64,000 nucleotides of DNA from Morella rubra (taxonomy: Eukaryota > Streptophyta > Magnoliopsida > Fagales > Myricaceae): positions 2,311,127 to 2,375,126 of the forward strand of contig CM025856.1 of assembly GCA_003952965.2 (NCBI GenBank). The letters are read 5' to 3'. Positions within the stretch are counted from its first letter, which is position 1; each line of letters begins with the position of its first letter. The notes beneath the pieces are model-generated. The model did not search any database. It saw only the letters and a program-made list of their open reading frames with translations, and was not told the origin of the DNA. The position numbers and the translations under genes are program-made. Below are positions 35,501-48,387 of the stretch, piece by piece.

Positions 35501-36918
35501 TAAAGGTTTAATTGGTTTCAATTCAACTCGCCCTCCTGCCTTCTCTTTTTTTCGCTTCTCATTCTGGGTAGTTCATTATGTTAGTGTTGCTGGTCTTCTC
35601 TCCTGTGCAGGAGAGGGGCTGATTAATGCAAAAAAACTGGAAATATAATGTCTAAGATGGTGACAGACAAATGTGCTTAATTCAAAGTCTTGTGTTCTCT
35701 TGCTTTCTCTTCTTTCTTAGAGAGATTTGTTAATTATGTTTCGTTAACCTATTCATTAGATATCACTTTAATCCCATTCAGAAGAACATGCTGAAAGTCT
35801 CGTCTCCTGCTGATTTGAATATAGTAGGAATCACACAGTGCTGAAACTGTTAGCTTGGTTTGACTGTAGCATCAAGTTTGCTTGATTAATTATGTATTAT
35901 TTTCTTCGACATCATCCATCAATTTTTAACTTCTTTAACAATTTTGCTTCTCTGCTTCCTGAACTTCCAGAGGAATGGAAACTTACAGCTACCCATTAAA
36001 ACAAAAGAAAGGGAAAAAGCAGAAACACATTGTGTAGAAGTAAAATTCCCATATATTTAAGGTCATGGGGGTGTAATATTCACTGTACATATTTATATTT
36101 GCTCCATCCAAGTGGAAATTGGTATTTTTTCCCGTTTTGGTTTTGTGGGATTCGTTAATGTTTGTTCACCTAATATTGTAAGTTTATACTTTAGGAGCGG
36201 GCTTGTCCATATCACATCTGACTGAATGTGTTGGTCAGTTCTGAGTTCACAATCTACGGACACAACTTGTCAACATTCCTCCTTGTTGGTTCATAGGTTT
36301 TATATTTTGCTTTTCTCCCCAGTTATGTAAATATAAGGGTAATGGTAAGTTTCAGGATAGCAGGTACCCTGTCATCAAGGGAACCCGTCCCTTCCTGAGT
36401 TGTGCAGTAGACCTACCCAGGTAAAAGGGGAAAACAATACCAGTGGGCTTCAGCAGCCAGTGATACCTGGTTTTGACTTAGAATCCTTACCTTTCCGACT
36501 AACTTTGTTTTCTTCATTTGCTTTTTATATGTTTGCGTACTATTGTTAGTGTTGAATTTGAGATAAATGAATTACTTTACATGCAGGATTCGTGCTCTTC
36601 CTCTCGCTGATGATAGATAGATTACATCATTACATTAGAGAACTTCGTTTACTCAGGAAGACCATGGAGGCTGCAAAAAAACAAAATCGGAGTTTGGAGG
36701 ATTCCAAAAATGGCAGTGAGCTTAAGGCCATAGGGGAACAGATGGCTGCGCTGAGGACAAAGATCGGGAAGCTGGAGTCTGAATGTGAGGCCAACACCAC
36801 AAAGGCAGCCGCACAAGACCCTGTATACCTGAAGCATAAGCCACTGAGCGAAGCCCAATCCTCGAATGTATCTCCTCTCTTCCCGCTCCGCATACTCGAC
36901 CCGTTTGGTGGGAGGTAG
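32526..36918 (+). CDS. BAP31: BAP31-like endoplasmic reticulum membrane protein, C-terminus suspect
   Basis: Exon 1 is 32526-32808 and exon 2 is 36587-36918 (615 nt, 204 aa). The N-terminus MIQLLYTVILAEMALILTLLF, then TPLRKIVIITLDRVKRGRGP, two further hydrophobic segments (about 43-63 and 95-112), NPTDQVLMSQHMLEASLMG and MIDRLHHYIRELRLLRK are diagnostic of plant B-cell-receptor-associated protein 31 homologues. These are three-pass ER proteins with a cytosolic coiled coil that act as cargo-sorting and quality-control factors. After KLESECEA (about residue 163) the family coiled coil should continue, with a basic tail. Here it changes to NTTKAAAQDPVYLKHKPLSE and stops at ILDPFGGR. The divergence begins about 130 bp before the centre of the giant palindrome, so the true 3' end is probably mis-assembled. 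The 3778-bp intron holds a LINE remnant. Confidence 0.9.
34078..35000 (-). pseudogene. 5'-truncated LINE fragment (RNase H-like domain) in BAP31 intron
   Basis: One minus-strand frame runs from 34998 to 34180 with a single in-frame TAG (34642-34644). The first part reads ...FHVFTQCVIAQTLWRQ...LDTLWQARNKAVHNF, the linker typical between reverse transcriptase and RNase H in plant LINEs. The second part reads GWLKVNIDV...LLGEAHAVLTAM...FFECDSLMLCNAI...ISWIPREAKDDAS, the RVT_3 RNase H fold with its Asp/Glu/Asp positions. A run of T at about 34078-34092 on the plus strand is the poly(A) tail in the element's sense. 5' truncation plus a poly(A) tail is the usual LINE insertion product. It is inactive. 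Confidence 0.8.
35020..36586 (+). other. remainder of BAP31-like intron 1
   Basis: No further gene seen. Open frames such as 35259-35441 lack family character. Confidence 0.5.
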
Positions 36919-38897
36919 CTAAACACCCCCCTCTATTCTCTAGCCTCCCCTCCCTCCCGTTGTCTCGTATGTTGAAAGACGCACACTGTGTCCTTCCAAT
37001 CCCAAGCACGTCACCTATTACCAAATACAATCTTACAAGCCAGCATCGCCTTTCACTCAGGTGCCTCCACCTTCGCTTCAGACTCATCACGCCAGGTCTT
37101 TTCCCTCTCACTTTTTTGCTGTTTTACTCACATTCAGACTTCCCACGAAACCTCTCCCGAATCGTCCACAACCGTGGCGCAGCGCACTCTGAAATCCCTA
37201 TGAATATGCGCCATATACCCTCGCCCCACCCTCGCTGTCGCATACCATCCTTACTCGAATCTCCCAAACCTCCGCAGCCTTTATGTTCTTTTCTGCCCCT
37301 CCCATGGTCCCTCCTGAGTAAACGACAGTTCTTCCTAACCTGTCAATGTATCTGTCTACTCTATCCTATACATTCAGTAAGAGTAGCTAGCACGAATCCT
37401 GCATTGTAAAGTATTCATTTATCTCAATATTCGATCACTAAACACATAGTATCGCAAACATATACAAAAGGCAATGATAGAACAATCACAAGACGACTAG
37501 TCGCGAAAACATGGAAGCATCTCTAAGTCAAACACCAGGTATTCACTGGCATGCTGAAGCCCACTGGCTTACCGTTTTCCACTCTTTTACCTGAGGTGGT
37601 CTACACTGCACACAACTCAGAGGGACTCCGGCCCCCCACCACGCCCTTCCTGCGATGACAGGCGTACCTGCACTCTGAAACTTACCATCATACCCTATAT
37701 TTACATCTAACGGGAGACAGAAACAGCCAAAATATAATAACCTATGAACCCAAACAAGTAGAAATGATTGACAGTATCGTTGTCCGTAGATTGTGAAACT
37801 CAGAACCACCTAACCCAACACATCAGTCAGATGCTTACTATATCGTACAACCCGCTCCATCAATTAGTATAATACACTTACCAAATTATTAGGTGAAAAA
37901 CCATTAACGAATCCCACAAACCAAAACGGCCGAATAACAAAATACCAATTTCCCATTGCATGGAGCCAAATATCCACTAAATATTAACACCGATAAGATT
38001 ACACCCCCACTGACCTTAAATTATTGGAATCGTATTACTTCTCACAAATGTCGTTTGTGCTTTTTCCTTTCTCTCTTGTTCTTTAAAATGTGAGCGTTAA
38101 GTCTTCCACTTGTCCTCTGAGCACATCAGTTCAGCGCCAACTGCAGAACAGCTAAAAGTTGTAAAAGAAGTAAACCACAATTTTCATGGAATGATGTCGA
38201 ATCGCAAAATAATACACAATAAATCTAATCCCAGCAACTGATCTCAAGCGTCAATATCCTAACGCTAACAGTTCAGCACTGTAACAATCGTGCGCCATTC
38301 CCTACACCTCATATTTCAACAACACGGAGACGAGACCTGTTCCAGCATGTTCTTCTGAATGCGCCATTACAAGTGAATCTAATAACATAGGCACGTCGTG
38401 ATAATCGCGAACAATATTAACAACATCTCCTAAGAAAAAGACGAAAGCAAAACAAAAAAGAAAATATAGAATAAAGCAGCATTGCTGCCTCACCATTCTA
38501 GACATATTTACATATAACACAATAATTTATTAATAAACGAAACAACACCATCTCCTCAAACAACAAGAAAGAGAAATCAAGACCAGACAAACACCTAACA
38601 ATCACATAAGAAAATCAACTACCAGAATGAGAAGCGAACAAAAAAAAGGTAAGGCAAGAAGAGGTCGAGTTCAAGAATTGAAAACCAACTACAAAACACC
38701 AAATCTTACTGCTTGGACTTCACCCACAACTCGTACAGACCGGAAGTCCACCCGTCTGTATATATTTAATATTCCTTAAACCATGTACACAAGCCCAACC
38801 TCAGACACCCTACCCTACTCGGAGCAGACCTGGCACCCATTCAGCACCAGCAACATAAGACATACTAAAAATCTATGACAAAACAAGAATATACAAT

Positions 38898-39600
38898 ATG
38901 TCCAACCAAAAAACCACCCCTCCCACGCCACTCGCTCAACTCAAACTCCTCCACCTCCCCCTCCTCACTCTCCGCCTCTGCTTCCTCCCTCCATCAACTC
39001 CTATCTTGAACCCTTCATTCCTCATGGCCCACCATTACACACCTCCCCCAGCACCCACCCTGACCGACGGTCATTCACCCCCCCACCTCACTCCCCCACC
39101 ACTCAGGCCTCCCCATGACTACGACCTACTACATCCACACTATCTGTCCCTCCCACAACCTACAATCCAACACACACCCTCACTCACTTCTCACACACCC
39201 TCCACACACACTACCGATAAACCATACACCCCGATTTGTGCACTGACCATAGATGCATAGACCTGACCCAAGATGAGATACTAAAAGAACCAGCAGCCTC
39301 ATAATAATCGCTTGCTACATTGCGATGACAACTCTCCTTGATTTCCGTGTATTCCTTCTGGAACAATCCTCCCCCAACCCACAATTAGCAGAGATTCATA
39401 TAATTGCCCATATTATTATCTCGTCACTAGTTGCACTACCACTCGCACCCTACACTCTGCCTTACCATATAATCTATCCTCAGCTACCTCCACCCAACTG
39501 TGATTGCCCAAACATCTGTGGAGTATCATCGACTCGAGCCACTGTACGATCATACTCGCAATCCCTCTGCCGACCATCGAAAACACTTTAACTATGTGGA
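38898..39600. other. noisy, G-poor part of the palindrome right arm
   Basis: The plus strand is dominated by C, A and T, giving Pro/Thr/His/Ser-rich pseudo-proteins. By position it corresponds to the left-arm intron around 35250-35600, with only patchy residual identity. It is not a gene. Confidence 0.7.
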
Positions 39601-39829
39601 ACGTAACTTTATGCAACATCAGAGCTGACACCATACGAAGTTTCCAGTACAAGAGCACATGCCATCGATAGACTTGACACGTCATATACTAAAAGCTCAG
39701 CAGATCATCTTGGATACTCACATATGGCACCCCAACAACACCCACGTCCACAATTTTGCTTAGAGTAGAAGTACAAGGCTTACATCGCCCTCTTACTATC
39801 AGGCCAAGAGAACGTTCAAGTTCTGAGAT

Positions 39830-40110
39830 CAATCTGATGACATAGCATACACGGTGGAGTCGTTTGAACCAACATCAGTGGAACAAACAATCCTCATATC
39901 TGTTGGTTCAAGTAACATTTGATTGTGCTGTAATATGAAGCTACATAGGATCATTCTACAAGCACTGTCTTGCAGAAGACAGTTCCATATACTCTCTATC
40001 TTAGGTCTACATGGAACGTCATATCCAGCTGATGGACCCCATATTGCTTGGTGACACGCAATGACATCTTGTACCCCTATAAGAACCAAACAGCTTACAA
40101 CAGGCCCACC
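39830..40110 (+). pseudogene. noisy inverted copy of the LINE RNase H fragment
   Basis: Words such as 'cactgtcttgcag', 'gtctacatggaacg' and 'ccagctg.tggacc' are the reverse complement of 34470-34620, separated by many small insertions. There is no coherent frame. Confidence 0.7.
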
Positions 40111-41932
40111 GAGACCGCAATGTCTATTTCTTTCACACTGTGATTCTCCTCATGCTTGTAATTGCTATTCATGCTGCCTACACATACACCCCATGCTGGA
40201 GTATTGACGAGCAAGTGCGAAGCTATCTATAGCGAAGTATTTTTCGAACCACACCAGCCTATTAGTACCGCTAATATATATTGGATCTAAAAGAAAGGTA
40301 CGATCACAGCATATCTCCCTAAAGCAAAACATGTATGGCAGCAACTTCGTCCATTTTCACGGCCCCTCCAGTCTACAGATAGAGATCCACCACTATCATC
40401 TACGTCATTGTGATTCTGTTGGCAACATTTTGATTTAGGCATATGTACTTCATTTTTTGAAATGAAACATGACTTAGAAAAAAAAAAAAAAGATTCCAAC
40501 CTTTAATCTCCTCACACTTTCCATGTAAATGTTTGGCAAATACCCATTCCATCCACATCACTATACCACGTAACCTCACCCAACTTTTGACATACGACCT
40601 GATGCTAACAGCCTTCAGCATTCCCTAACTGCTCTCGTAGTGAAAAAAGTGACGACCACCAATAATGTAGCACCTCACACAAGCAAAAACATACTTCGGA
40701 ACACACGCATAAACACACTTACCCGTGATTTAGAGAAAAATACCACCATATTGACAAGTACGCTGAATGAATGCTACCTTCAATTCCCTACTTTTGGCCC
40801 ATAACTTCCAGTTGCGAGCCTAGCTATGCGCCACACATTTTGACCACCGCACATACGCCAATACAAACCACACGCCCAGTTTCACATGAAATCAAATGGC
40901 ATCCAGCAACTACTGCAGACAAACACCTGTATTCTTCAATCAGCATCCAGCTTCTGATAAACAATCCTAGCAAATAAGAAGTAGCATGCGCGATCAATCC
41001 TCTGTAAAATCTAACATGCCTACGCCGGGCAACCAGACCACACATACCGTTACTAAGCACCACGCGAAAGCATTCGCTCCCCATTTGTGAAATTAGATTA
41101 ACTATGAAATCGCAACTGCTTGAGCCCAACCAAACTACTGACATCCAATAACCACAGGACCTATACTTGAGACCTAATTCAAATCATACAAACCACAATT
41201 CCAAAACGCAGAAAAAAGATGAATAACCCAAAGCTACCAACAAACATCCATCACGGAATTGCTGCAGCGACGCACCACAGCATAGGCTTTGTTCTTATTG
41301 GATAAGGAGAAAACTAAGTACACATGGCAATCCAATTTGGTGTTTCGCTCCCAAAATTTTGCCATAGTCTAATAAATAACTATAAAATAATCTCTCGCCC
41401 TGTCAAATCATCTCTTTCCATTACAATAAATATTACAAAATTTATTCAAATCATCTCTCTTGTCATGTTTTCATAAACTCTCATGAACCAAAATTTTGGT
41501 TTGCAAATTGTGTACTGACACATATATAAATCTGGCACTTGACCATCGACACCCAAGCAGCAGGTCGGTTAAGGTTTGAAACCTCGATAACTACCCACTA
41601 GCCAATTAAGACGTCTTTTAGTACCAGCTAGGCCAACCCTATTCCACGAGGAAAAATGGGTATGGCAGACCGATGAGGTTCTTTGCATGCATAAATTTTC
41701 TACATCTTATCAAATTTTACCCTGTGTGAAGTGTGAGCATTAAGACAACCAAGGGAACGGCATTTCCCCAGAACTATGAGACAAAAAACATGAAACTCCA
41801 AAATGCCATCGGTTTTTTTTTTGCCCCAATTTCTCGGGGGCAAACAAAGGACAATACAACAACTAACAACAAAAAAGGCTCATTTTCAAACAAAACAAAA
41901 ATAAAAACAACAAATGAGCCACGAGAAGTTAC

Positions 41933-42215
41933 CCATAAGAGAAGCTTCAAGCATGTGCTGGGACATCAGCACCTGGTCGGTGGGATTGGGCACGCCGGCC
42001 TCGATCGTGCGTCTCTGGATCTTGACCATGCTGTAGACGCTGGACATGAGTACAACGAAGAGGGTCCCGGCCACGGTCGTGAGCACGACAGGGCCCCGCC
42101 CGCGCTTGACCCGATCCAAGGTTATGATCACGATCTTTCGCAGAGGGGTCTTGAAGAGAAGGGTCAGAATGAGTGCCATTTCGGCCAAGATCACGGTGTA
42201 CAGGAGCTGTATCAT
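41933..42215 (-). pseudogene. inverted copy of BAP31-like exon 1
   Basis: Encodes the same 94-residue N-terminal segment as 32526-32808 on the opposite strand, followed by the same donor site. The partner exon 2 copy (about 37000-37370) is unreadable noise, so this copy cannot make BAP31. Confidence 0.9.
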
Positions 42216-43603
42216 CCTCTGTATAGTTAGCCCTAGAGCGCGAAGCTACCAAAGTACCAGATACACGCGGAAGGAGAGAGTCGGGTAGATTCGAATTTGT
42301 GTCGGTCTGTGAGTGAGCCTCTCAGTGTGATTGCTTCTACTCATCCACTCTTTCCCTCACCTACTACTCCAAACACAACCAGCCATCATCATCACAATCA
42401 CCGTAAGGTTTTTGCATCGGGTACAATTCTTGGGAGACTAAATTTACCCTCTTTCGTCTCTCTCCTTTTCTTGCTCGCAAGTGTCACCCCATCGGCTCTG
42501 ACACCTGTTCGTTTCAGTTGTGCGCCTTAAATTTGACGGAAACTCGCCCAGCGTTCAGGTGCATTAAACAAATTTTAAAAAATAAATCTAACGCCGTTAT
42601 CAACAGTTTTGAACGGACGTTTGATCTGAATCTTCTTTTTACGCCGCTTCCCATTCGCCATCTGTCTGACTGTCTCCACCAACATGTGGAAATTGGAATG
42701 CACTCATGACTCACCCGAGTCTCACGCACTGCAAAAGTCCCGCAGTCCTCGTTCGATTCTTTTGCTTGCAAACAAAAATATTAGGTGGTTACAATTTTTA
42801 TTTATGTTAAATAGTTAAAAAAGTGAAAAAAAAATGATTTAAATAAAAATTTATAATTATTAAAATAAAAATATTTAATTTAATGAGAATAGAGATTATT
42901 TTATTAGATAAATTTTTATAATAGTTCGCAAACACTATCAATTGGAAGAAACATTTGGTCTTGTTCACTCCCTTCTCCATTAGAGGTAGAAGAAGATATC
43001 TCTAATGTCTATCTCGTTGCAATTGTTGTCCATATATACTAGAAGAATTTTGACTTTTAATTACAAAATTCTGGATGAAGAAATAAATTTGATCACTAAA
43101 AGTAAAGTTTCGTGACAAATTTTATTTCTCATCACAAACAATATATATTTTTAATGATGAAAATTAAATTCGTTGCAAAAAAGTTTATTTTTAATGAACA
43201 AAAAATTAAGTTCATCACAACAGCCAATATTAGTAACGAACTTCAAGAAACGTAAACTTATTGTGACAAGAGTTTCGTGACAAAAAAAAAAAAAAAAGTG
43301 TTTAAATAATTTTTAGTGATGAAAATAGTCATCCCGAGGAGCAAATTCTTCTGTGACAAAATTTTTCGTCACTGATCAATCGAATTAAAGGTGATGGATT
43401 GTCCAAAACTAAAACTTAAATAAAAAAAAATAGCAAACAAACGCTCCTAAAATCTTTCGTCACTGATCATCAAATTAAAGGATGGATTGTCCAAAACTAA
43501 AACTTAAATAAAAATATTTGTTAATTTTTGTGACAAAATCTTTGGCGACAGAGTCCAAGATGGAACGTGATTGGAGGGACAAGCTAACGTACAAAACGTT
43601 AGT

Positions 43604-46195
43604 AGTGTAAGACCTCAAGGTATCATCAAAAACATCAAAGTATATTTCTCAATATACCTCCACACATAATACATCAGCTATTCTATCTCAAGGTAACACA
43701 CCCCCGCTATTCTAATCAAAATGTCATCCACGAGTGTATAGAATACCTTCGGCAACGACACATCGACGCGCTAAAGTATCTGCCCATAGCAAATAACATC
43801 CCACTACCGGCATGCGACATCGTAATTCCCCTAAAACCCAAAGCAATCAACCCGAAGTATGATGATCAGTCAAAGGACAATATCGCAGCTCCCGTTGATT
43901 CTCAGGCATGAGTGGTTCCATTATCAACATCACATACTCCTTGTGGCTTGTTCTCTTTGCCCAACACCATACAAAGCTCCCACTCTGTCTCCACATCATA
44001 TTTTTCCCATATGATTTGGGCGGGGCACGCAAATGCCCTCATACATGTGATACGTGCAGCACATCATTTCATGTCCCCATTTATGCAAATCAATTTCCTT
44101 CTACCAGCATCTATAGCATCGAATCTCCAGGGTCTCCTATAGTTATCAAATTGGACAGCACCTATACTACCCATAATCAACAAGTATAGCGTTCAACAAC
44201 TTATAATCCAAACTGCGACCAACCGATACGACTATGCACCATAATCCACCTACATGTCACCCCTATCTAATCACTTATTCATTCTTCATCTACCACTAAT
44301 ATTACTCACACTCTCCCGACCCCAAATTGCTCATCACGTAGATCTCAATCACATGCACTCTAAACTGTGTTACTCTAGCCCTAGCATCCAAAACCGTACC
44401 CTCTACGTTGAGCTCTTCAAGTTTTAAGCAGCCTAAGTAGCTCATTACAGTCAACAAACAAGTCACTACATCCACGCCGCAAATAGAGACTTGGCACCAA
44501 TCTTTTTATCGTACATACGACACTACATCGTATTTTAAACAATTGTTCTTACAGCAATGATAATTCCATTAAAACCTCAATCTTCCTTAGCACTTACCCC
44601 TGTAGTTTCACCTCTCTACACTGTCACCTTCAACTTACCTTCGACACGTCATTATGCCTTAATTTTGAAACCTAGAACCCCTTCTAAATGCTAATCTCTG
44701 CACTTATACTTATGCAACCGGTTCCGTCTAATCACGCCGTGTCGTACGCCCTATAACACCAACATCTATTACCTCTCGTACCATGCCCGCCATCTACACC
44801 CTATGGAACACCTAATAACAAACTCACTAAATACCAGATCTCCTAAATGCATTCATCTGACGTGTAATTCTTCGTACGTATTCGTACGTAACAAGAAACC
44901 AGCAAATCTGCCTTCATACTATATCCAACTCTAACACTCAATCGCAATCAGAAGGAACTACCCAATACTAACCCACATGATCTATCTGCGCTAAGTACAC
45001 TAAATTTACTCGTGAGCGATCATAACCTAACAACTCCAAGCTCACTCACTTCACAAATACGCAGCCACTATCAGAGCACTCGAGAACACGCACACACTTC
45101 TTATCTATAAACCTGGAAGGATTAAGCGCGAGTGTCCAAATCACTATACGAAAAGCACAGTACTCTAACCATTCACTATCCACACTTTGAAGACTATACA
45201 GAGCATTTGTTCCTAACCCATACAATATATCATTCTGAAAAAACAGACGCACAAGACACCTTAATCCCCTAATAGAGCAATCTGTACTAAAATGCTAACA
45301 AGATGTCTCTCTCCTGAAATTAAAAATACTCAATAGCTAGCTAACCATAATCATTCTACGAAAACAGAGATTTTCGCAACACCAAGTCGGCAACTTAGAA
45401 TCTCACCTCATGTCATCGAGACGCGAAACTTTCCAGTACAGCCTATCAAACATCAATACTCTCTTTACATCTTTCCGAGTACTACAGCATCCAACCGCCC
45501 GCAACCCAGCCAACTAGTCGGGTCAATATGTTTTTGTTTAGTTTGAGTATCGAGCAATCTACGCGCGCGGGGTCACGCCGCTTAGCAACCTTCGCTAGCG
45601 TAAAACAAAAAGAAAAGATTACAAAGTAGCTACCATCGAGCAGCTGTAATCGTCCAATGACTGCCACGCCGTGATGCCCCAGAGCTTCCACAAGACAACA
45701 CTATTCCTCAGATCTAACTCATATTATCTCTACTCTCAGAGACTGTCTGCACCGAACAAATTCCTCATCCCATGACTAGTCCGAGGTGCCGTCACCACCC
45801 TCTTATTCCGTTTTTGCTCTTTTATAACTCTATCCCTCCCCACGTAACTTTTATTGGCTCATACTATATCTCTGCGACAAACCCTGCCTCATCCCAAACA
45901 AACAACGAAACCAAAACAAAGAAAAACACCGCGACGCATGAAACACGCACGTTCGTGCGTGCTGAAAGAAGGACTAAAAAGACATCTCCGCCGATGCTAC
46001 ATGATACTGAGTATACCTTTTCTTCTTCTGGCTCGCCTATTTCATGCTTTCTTCACGCGACAACCATTCTTGATCCGCAATTCATCTCTGCATTCTTAAA
46101 ATTCGTCTCTATATACCTTTCCTTACTCCTACTATATGTCTACCAACCTCCTGATACCTACCAGGTACTTGCCAATTACTCTTCTGAATCTTGTT
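43604..46195. other. noisy right-arm segment without genes
   Basis: Patchy reverse-complement identity to 29430-31225. Recognisable anchors include 'atgttttt', 'gccacg', and 'gactagt' near 45776 against 28235/29735. The rest is insertion-rich and G-poor. No coding region is credible. Confidence 0.65.
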
Positions 46196-46608
46196 CTTTA
46201 TTTCAATAAGATCTGTGATCTTGGATTATATGTTTTGTATGTTCAATTCCTTGTATGTAATCTGGGAATTATATTTAAGCGAAAGGTAATTTCTATTCAG
46301 AGTCGCCTTTAATTTTCATTCCCTACGTTTGGTGATGGAGAAAATGACGGAACCGGGGGGCGGGGGACAGAAAGCAGATAACTTGAAACTCACCTGAACT
46401 AAAGATTTTATTTTATGTTTGTGCTGATTGAGGTGTTTAGAACTGTTCAGAGTCGAGGTTTTGTTTTTTTCTCATTGCTTTTCTGGTATAATTTTCCTCG
46501 CCCCGAAAGGTTATCTTCATTCTTGAAGTAGTGTTTTAAATTTGAGTTTTATTAGCGGTGACGAATTTTGTACTGTGGTGATCAGGTCAGCTCACAAGTG
46601 TCAAGAAA

Positions 46609-48286
46609 ATGATTTGGGGTGTAATTCGGCGCAAAGTTGCTTCGGTAACACTCTCATTTCTTTTCTATTGGTTCTTCTCTTCCATTCTTGATAGTGTAAT
46701 GTTATCGCTGCCTGTGATTTAATTTAATGGCCTTGGTTTTCTTTCGATTCATCGTATTGTGATTTTCATATGATGGTTTATTTTGTATGTGTTAATCTGT
46801 AGCCAAGGTGTTAGAAGAATCAGTGCTAGGGATTAGGCATGTGGTGTCGGGGCCAAGATGTTACTGGACAACTCGGAAAGAGGTGCTGATATATTCTTAC
46901 TGTTTTGATTAGTTGCTCTTGATTATGTTGTGCGCTGGTTAGATTTCTTTGTAGATACTTGGCTGCCCTCCTAGGGTGTAGCTCATCATAGGATAGGCTG
47001 TGTTCATCGCAGTCAAAAATAAAAATTGACCTAGTTCTGGTGTTTGAACTAACGAAAAGTTTCTTGTTGGCTTACATGTACTTGCCACAAATGTGTTGTT
47101 GAATATCATGACTGTTGACCTGTGCAGGCTTTGCTCATTGGGCAAGGGTTTCACTGTCTCCGTAGAACACTAGTTAACCAGTCTGGTTAGGTGAGTCTTT
47201 TGGGAAACCCTTTATTGTACGAACATTTGCTCAGAACTAATTTATATGTGTGGTCTGTTTTTACGTTTGATTGATTTCATCTATTGTTCCTTTGTTATAG
47301 GAGGCCATGCCAATTCAAGTCTAAGGTCAGTGAGCCTCCTCATCTTTTTTTACTTTTTGTCCTCCGCCCACTCACCCACCCCCACCCCCCCCCCCTCCGC
47401 TCTCGCTCTCGCTCTCTCGCTCTCTCTCTTTTTACCCGCCACCAAAATTGTTTCCTACTGGTGTTTATGTTGTTGTTTTAACTTTTCTAAATTATTTCCT
47501 CCGGGCACACTTGCACAGAGCGGGGTAGGGGTGTGCTTCTTGCACAGAACAAACATTCTAGAAGTATGTCTTAAGTACCTGGCATTGCAGATATATGACT
47601 CAAAAGATTGGAAAGGACGATCAATTGGTTTTGGACCATTTGTGAAATCCGCTTTGGGATTTTCTCACCAAATTAATCATGTAATATAACTCGAGAAACC
47701 AGGCAGTCCAGGATATCTGATTGCTACATGCCATGCCTTCCATTTCAATAAAACTTTTTGGGATGCTTCTGATGGCCACAAACATGCTCTCTTTCTTCTA
47801 GCATTGAGCTCCTTTTCTGTTTGCTGCTATGACATCCTCAAACAGAGAACAGTCTGGGTTTTACAAGCTCAGAATTATTTAAAGTAAAAGAAAGGTTCTG
47901 CTATTGGTGAACATTTCTCCTCCTCCAGTTTCTTGCTTATTTCTATACCTTTTTCTTTTGCTTTGCAGGCTACCCGTACTGAACTGTTTCAGAAGGAAGA
48001 CCCTTTGTTCGTTCAGGAAACTGGCCATATTCTGTCAGCGCCACGATGGCGTCTATAGTTGTGTTCTTGGAAAGCATGTCGTTTCATTCGTCTTAAGTTT
48101 GCTTGCGATACATGCTTCTGTTATGTAGTCAACTCGCTTCGTGTTAGTGGGCTTGTTATAGCATGATTGGAATTGCATATCTTGTAACTTTCGGTTTCAC
48201 ATGCATGTAGGCGGACCCTTGTCTGAAGCTGCTCGTTTCCTTTCATGCGTGAATCCTATCATACTGATTGGACGTCTTACGAGGCA
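46609..48286 (+). pseudogene. inverted, damaged copy of DLST exons 1-5
   Basis: Copies of exon 1 (46609-46644, intact [12 protein letters not shown]), exon 2 (46803-46882, one A lost, hence frameshifted), exon 3 (47128-47190, two extra bases and stops), exon 4 (about 47970-48040, heavily altered) and exon 5 (about 48211-48286, heavily altered) appear in the right order and spacing, then the sequence meets the N gap. It cannot encode a working N-terminus. Confidence 0.88.
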
Positions 48287-48387
48287 NNNNNNNNNNNNNN
48301 NNNNNNNNNNNNNNNNNNNNNNNNNNNNNNNNNNNNNNNNNNNNNNNNNNNNNNNNNNNNNNNNNNNNNNNNNNNNNNNNNNNNNNN
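48287..48387. other. assembly gap (run of N)
   Basis: 101 N by my count, the usual placeholder size for a scaffold join of unknown length. It separates the palindrome's noisy right end from the phosphate carrier gene. Confidence 0.99.

Larger units (their letters stand above)
36930..48286 (-). repeat. right arm of a giant imperfect palindrome (inverted copy of about 25920-36930)
   Basis: The centre is visible as gggaggtag (36910-36918) facing ctagcctccc (36933-36942). Outward, successive blocks of the right arm are reverse complements of the left. 36943-41282 (noisy) matches 33480-36900, 41283-43602 (near-identical) matches 31225-33480, 43603-46199 (noisy) matches about 29430-31225, 46200-47960 (near-identical) matches 26200-27930, and 47960-48286 (noisy) matches 25920-26200, ending inside a noisy copy of DLST exon 5. 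Noisy blocks are longer than their templates (for example 4.3 kb against 3.4 kb), that is, rich in insertions. The right arm holds only one copy of the DLST tandem unit. Confidence 0.9.

Noticed and set aside
38898..39260. Pro/Thr/His-rich 120-aa open frame
   Set aside because: Lies in the noisy, G-poor right-arm block. The composition alone removes stop codons, and it corresponds to BAP31 intron sequence.
47246..47689. 147-aa open frame with Pro/Leu/Ser tract
   Set aside because: It is the inverted DLST intron 3 with its microsatellite, not a gene.
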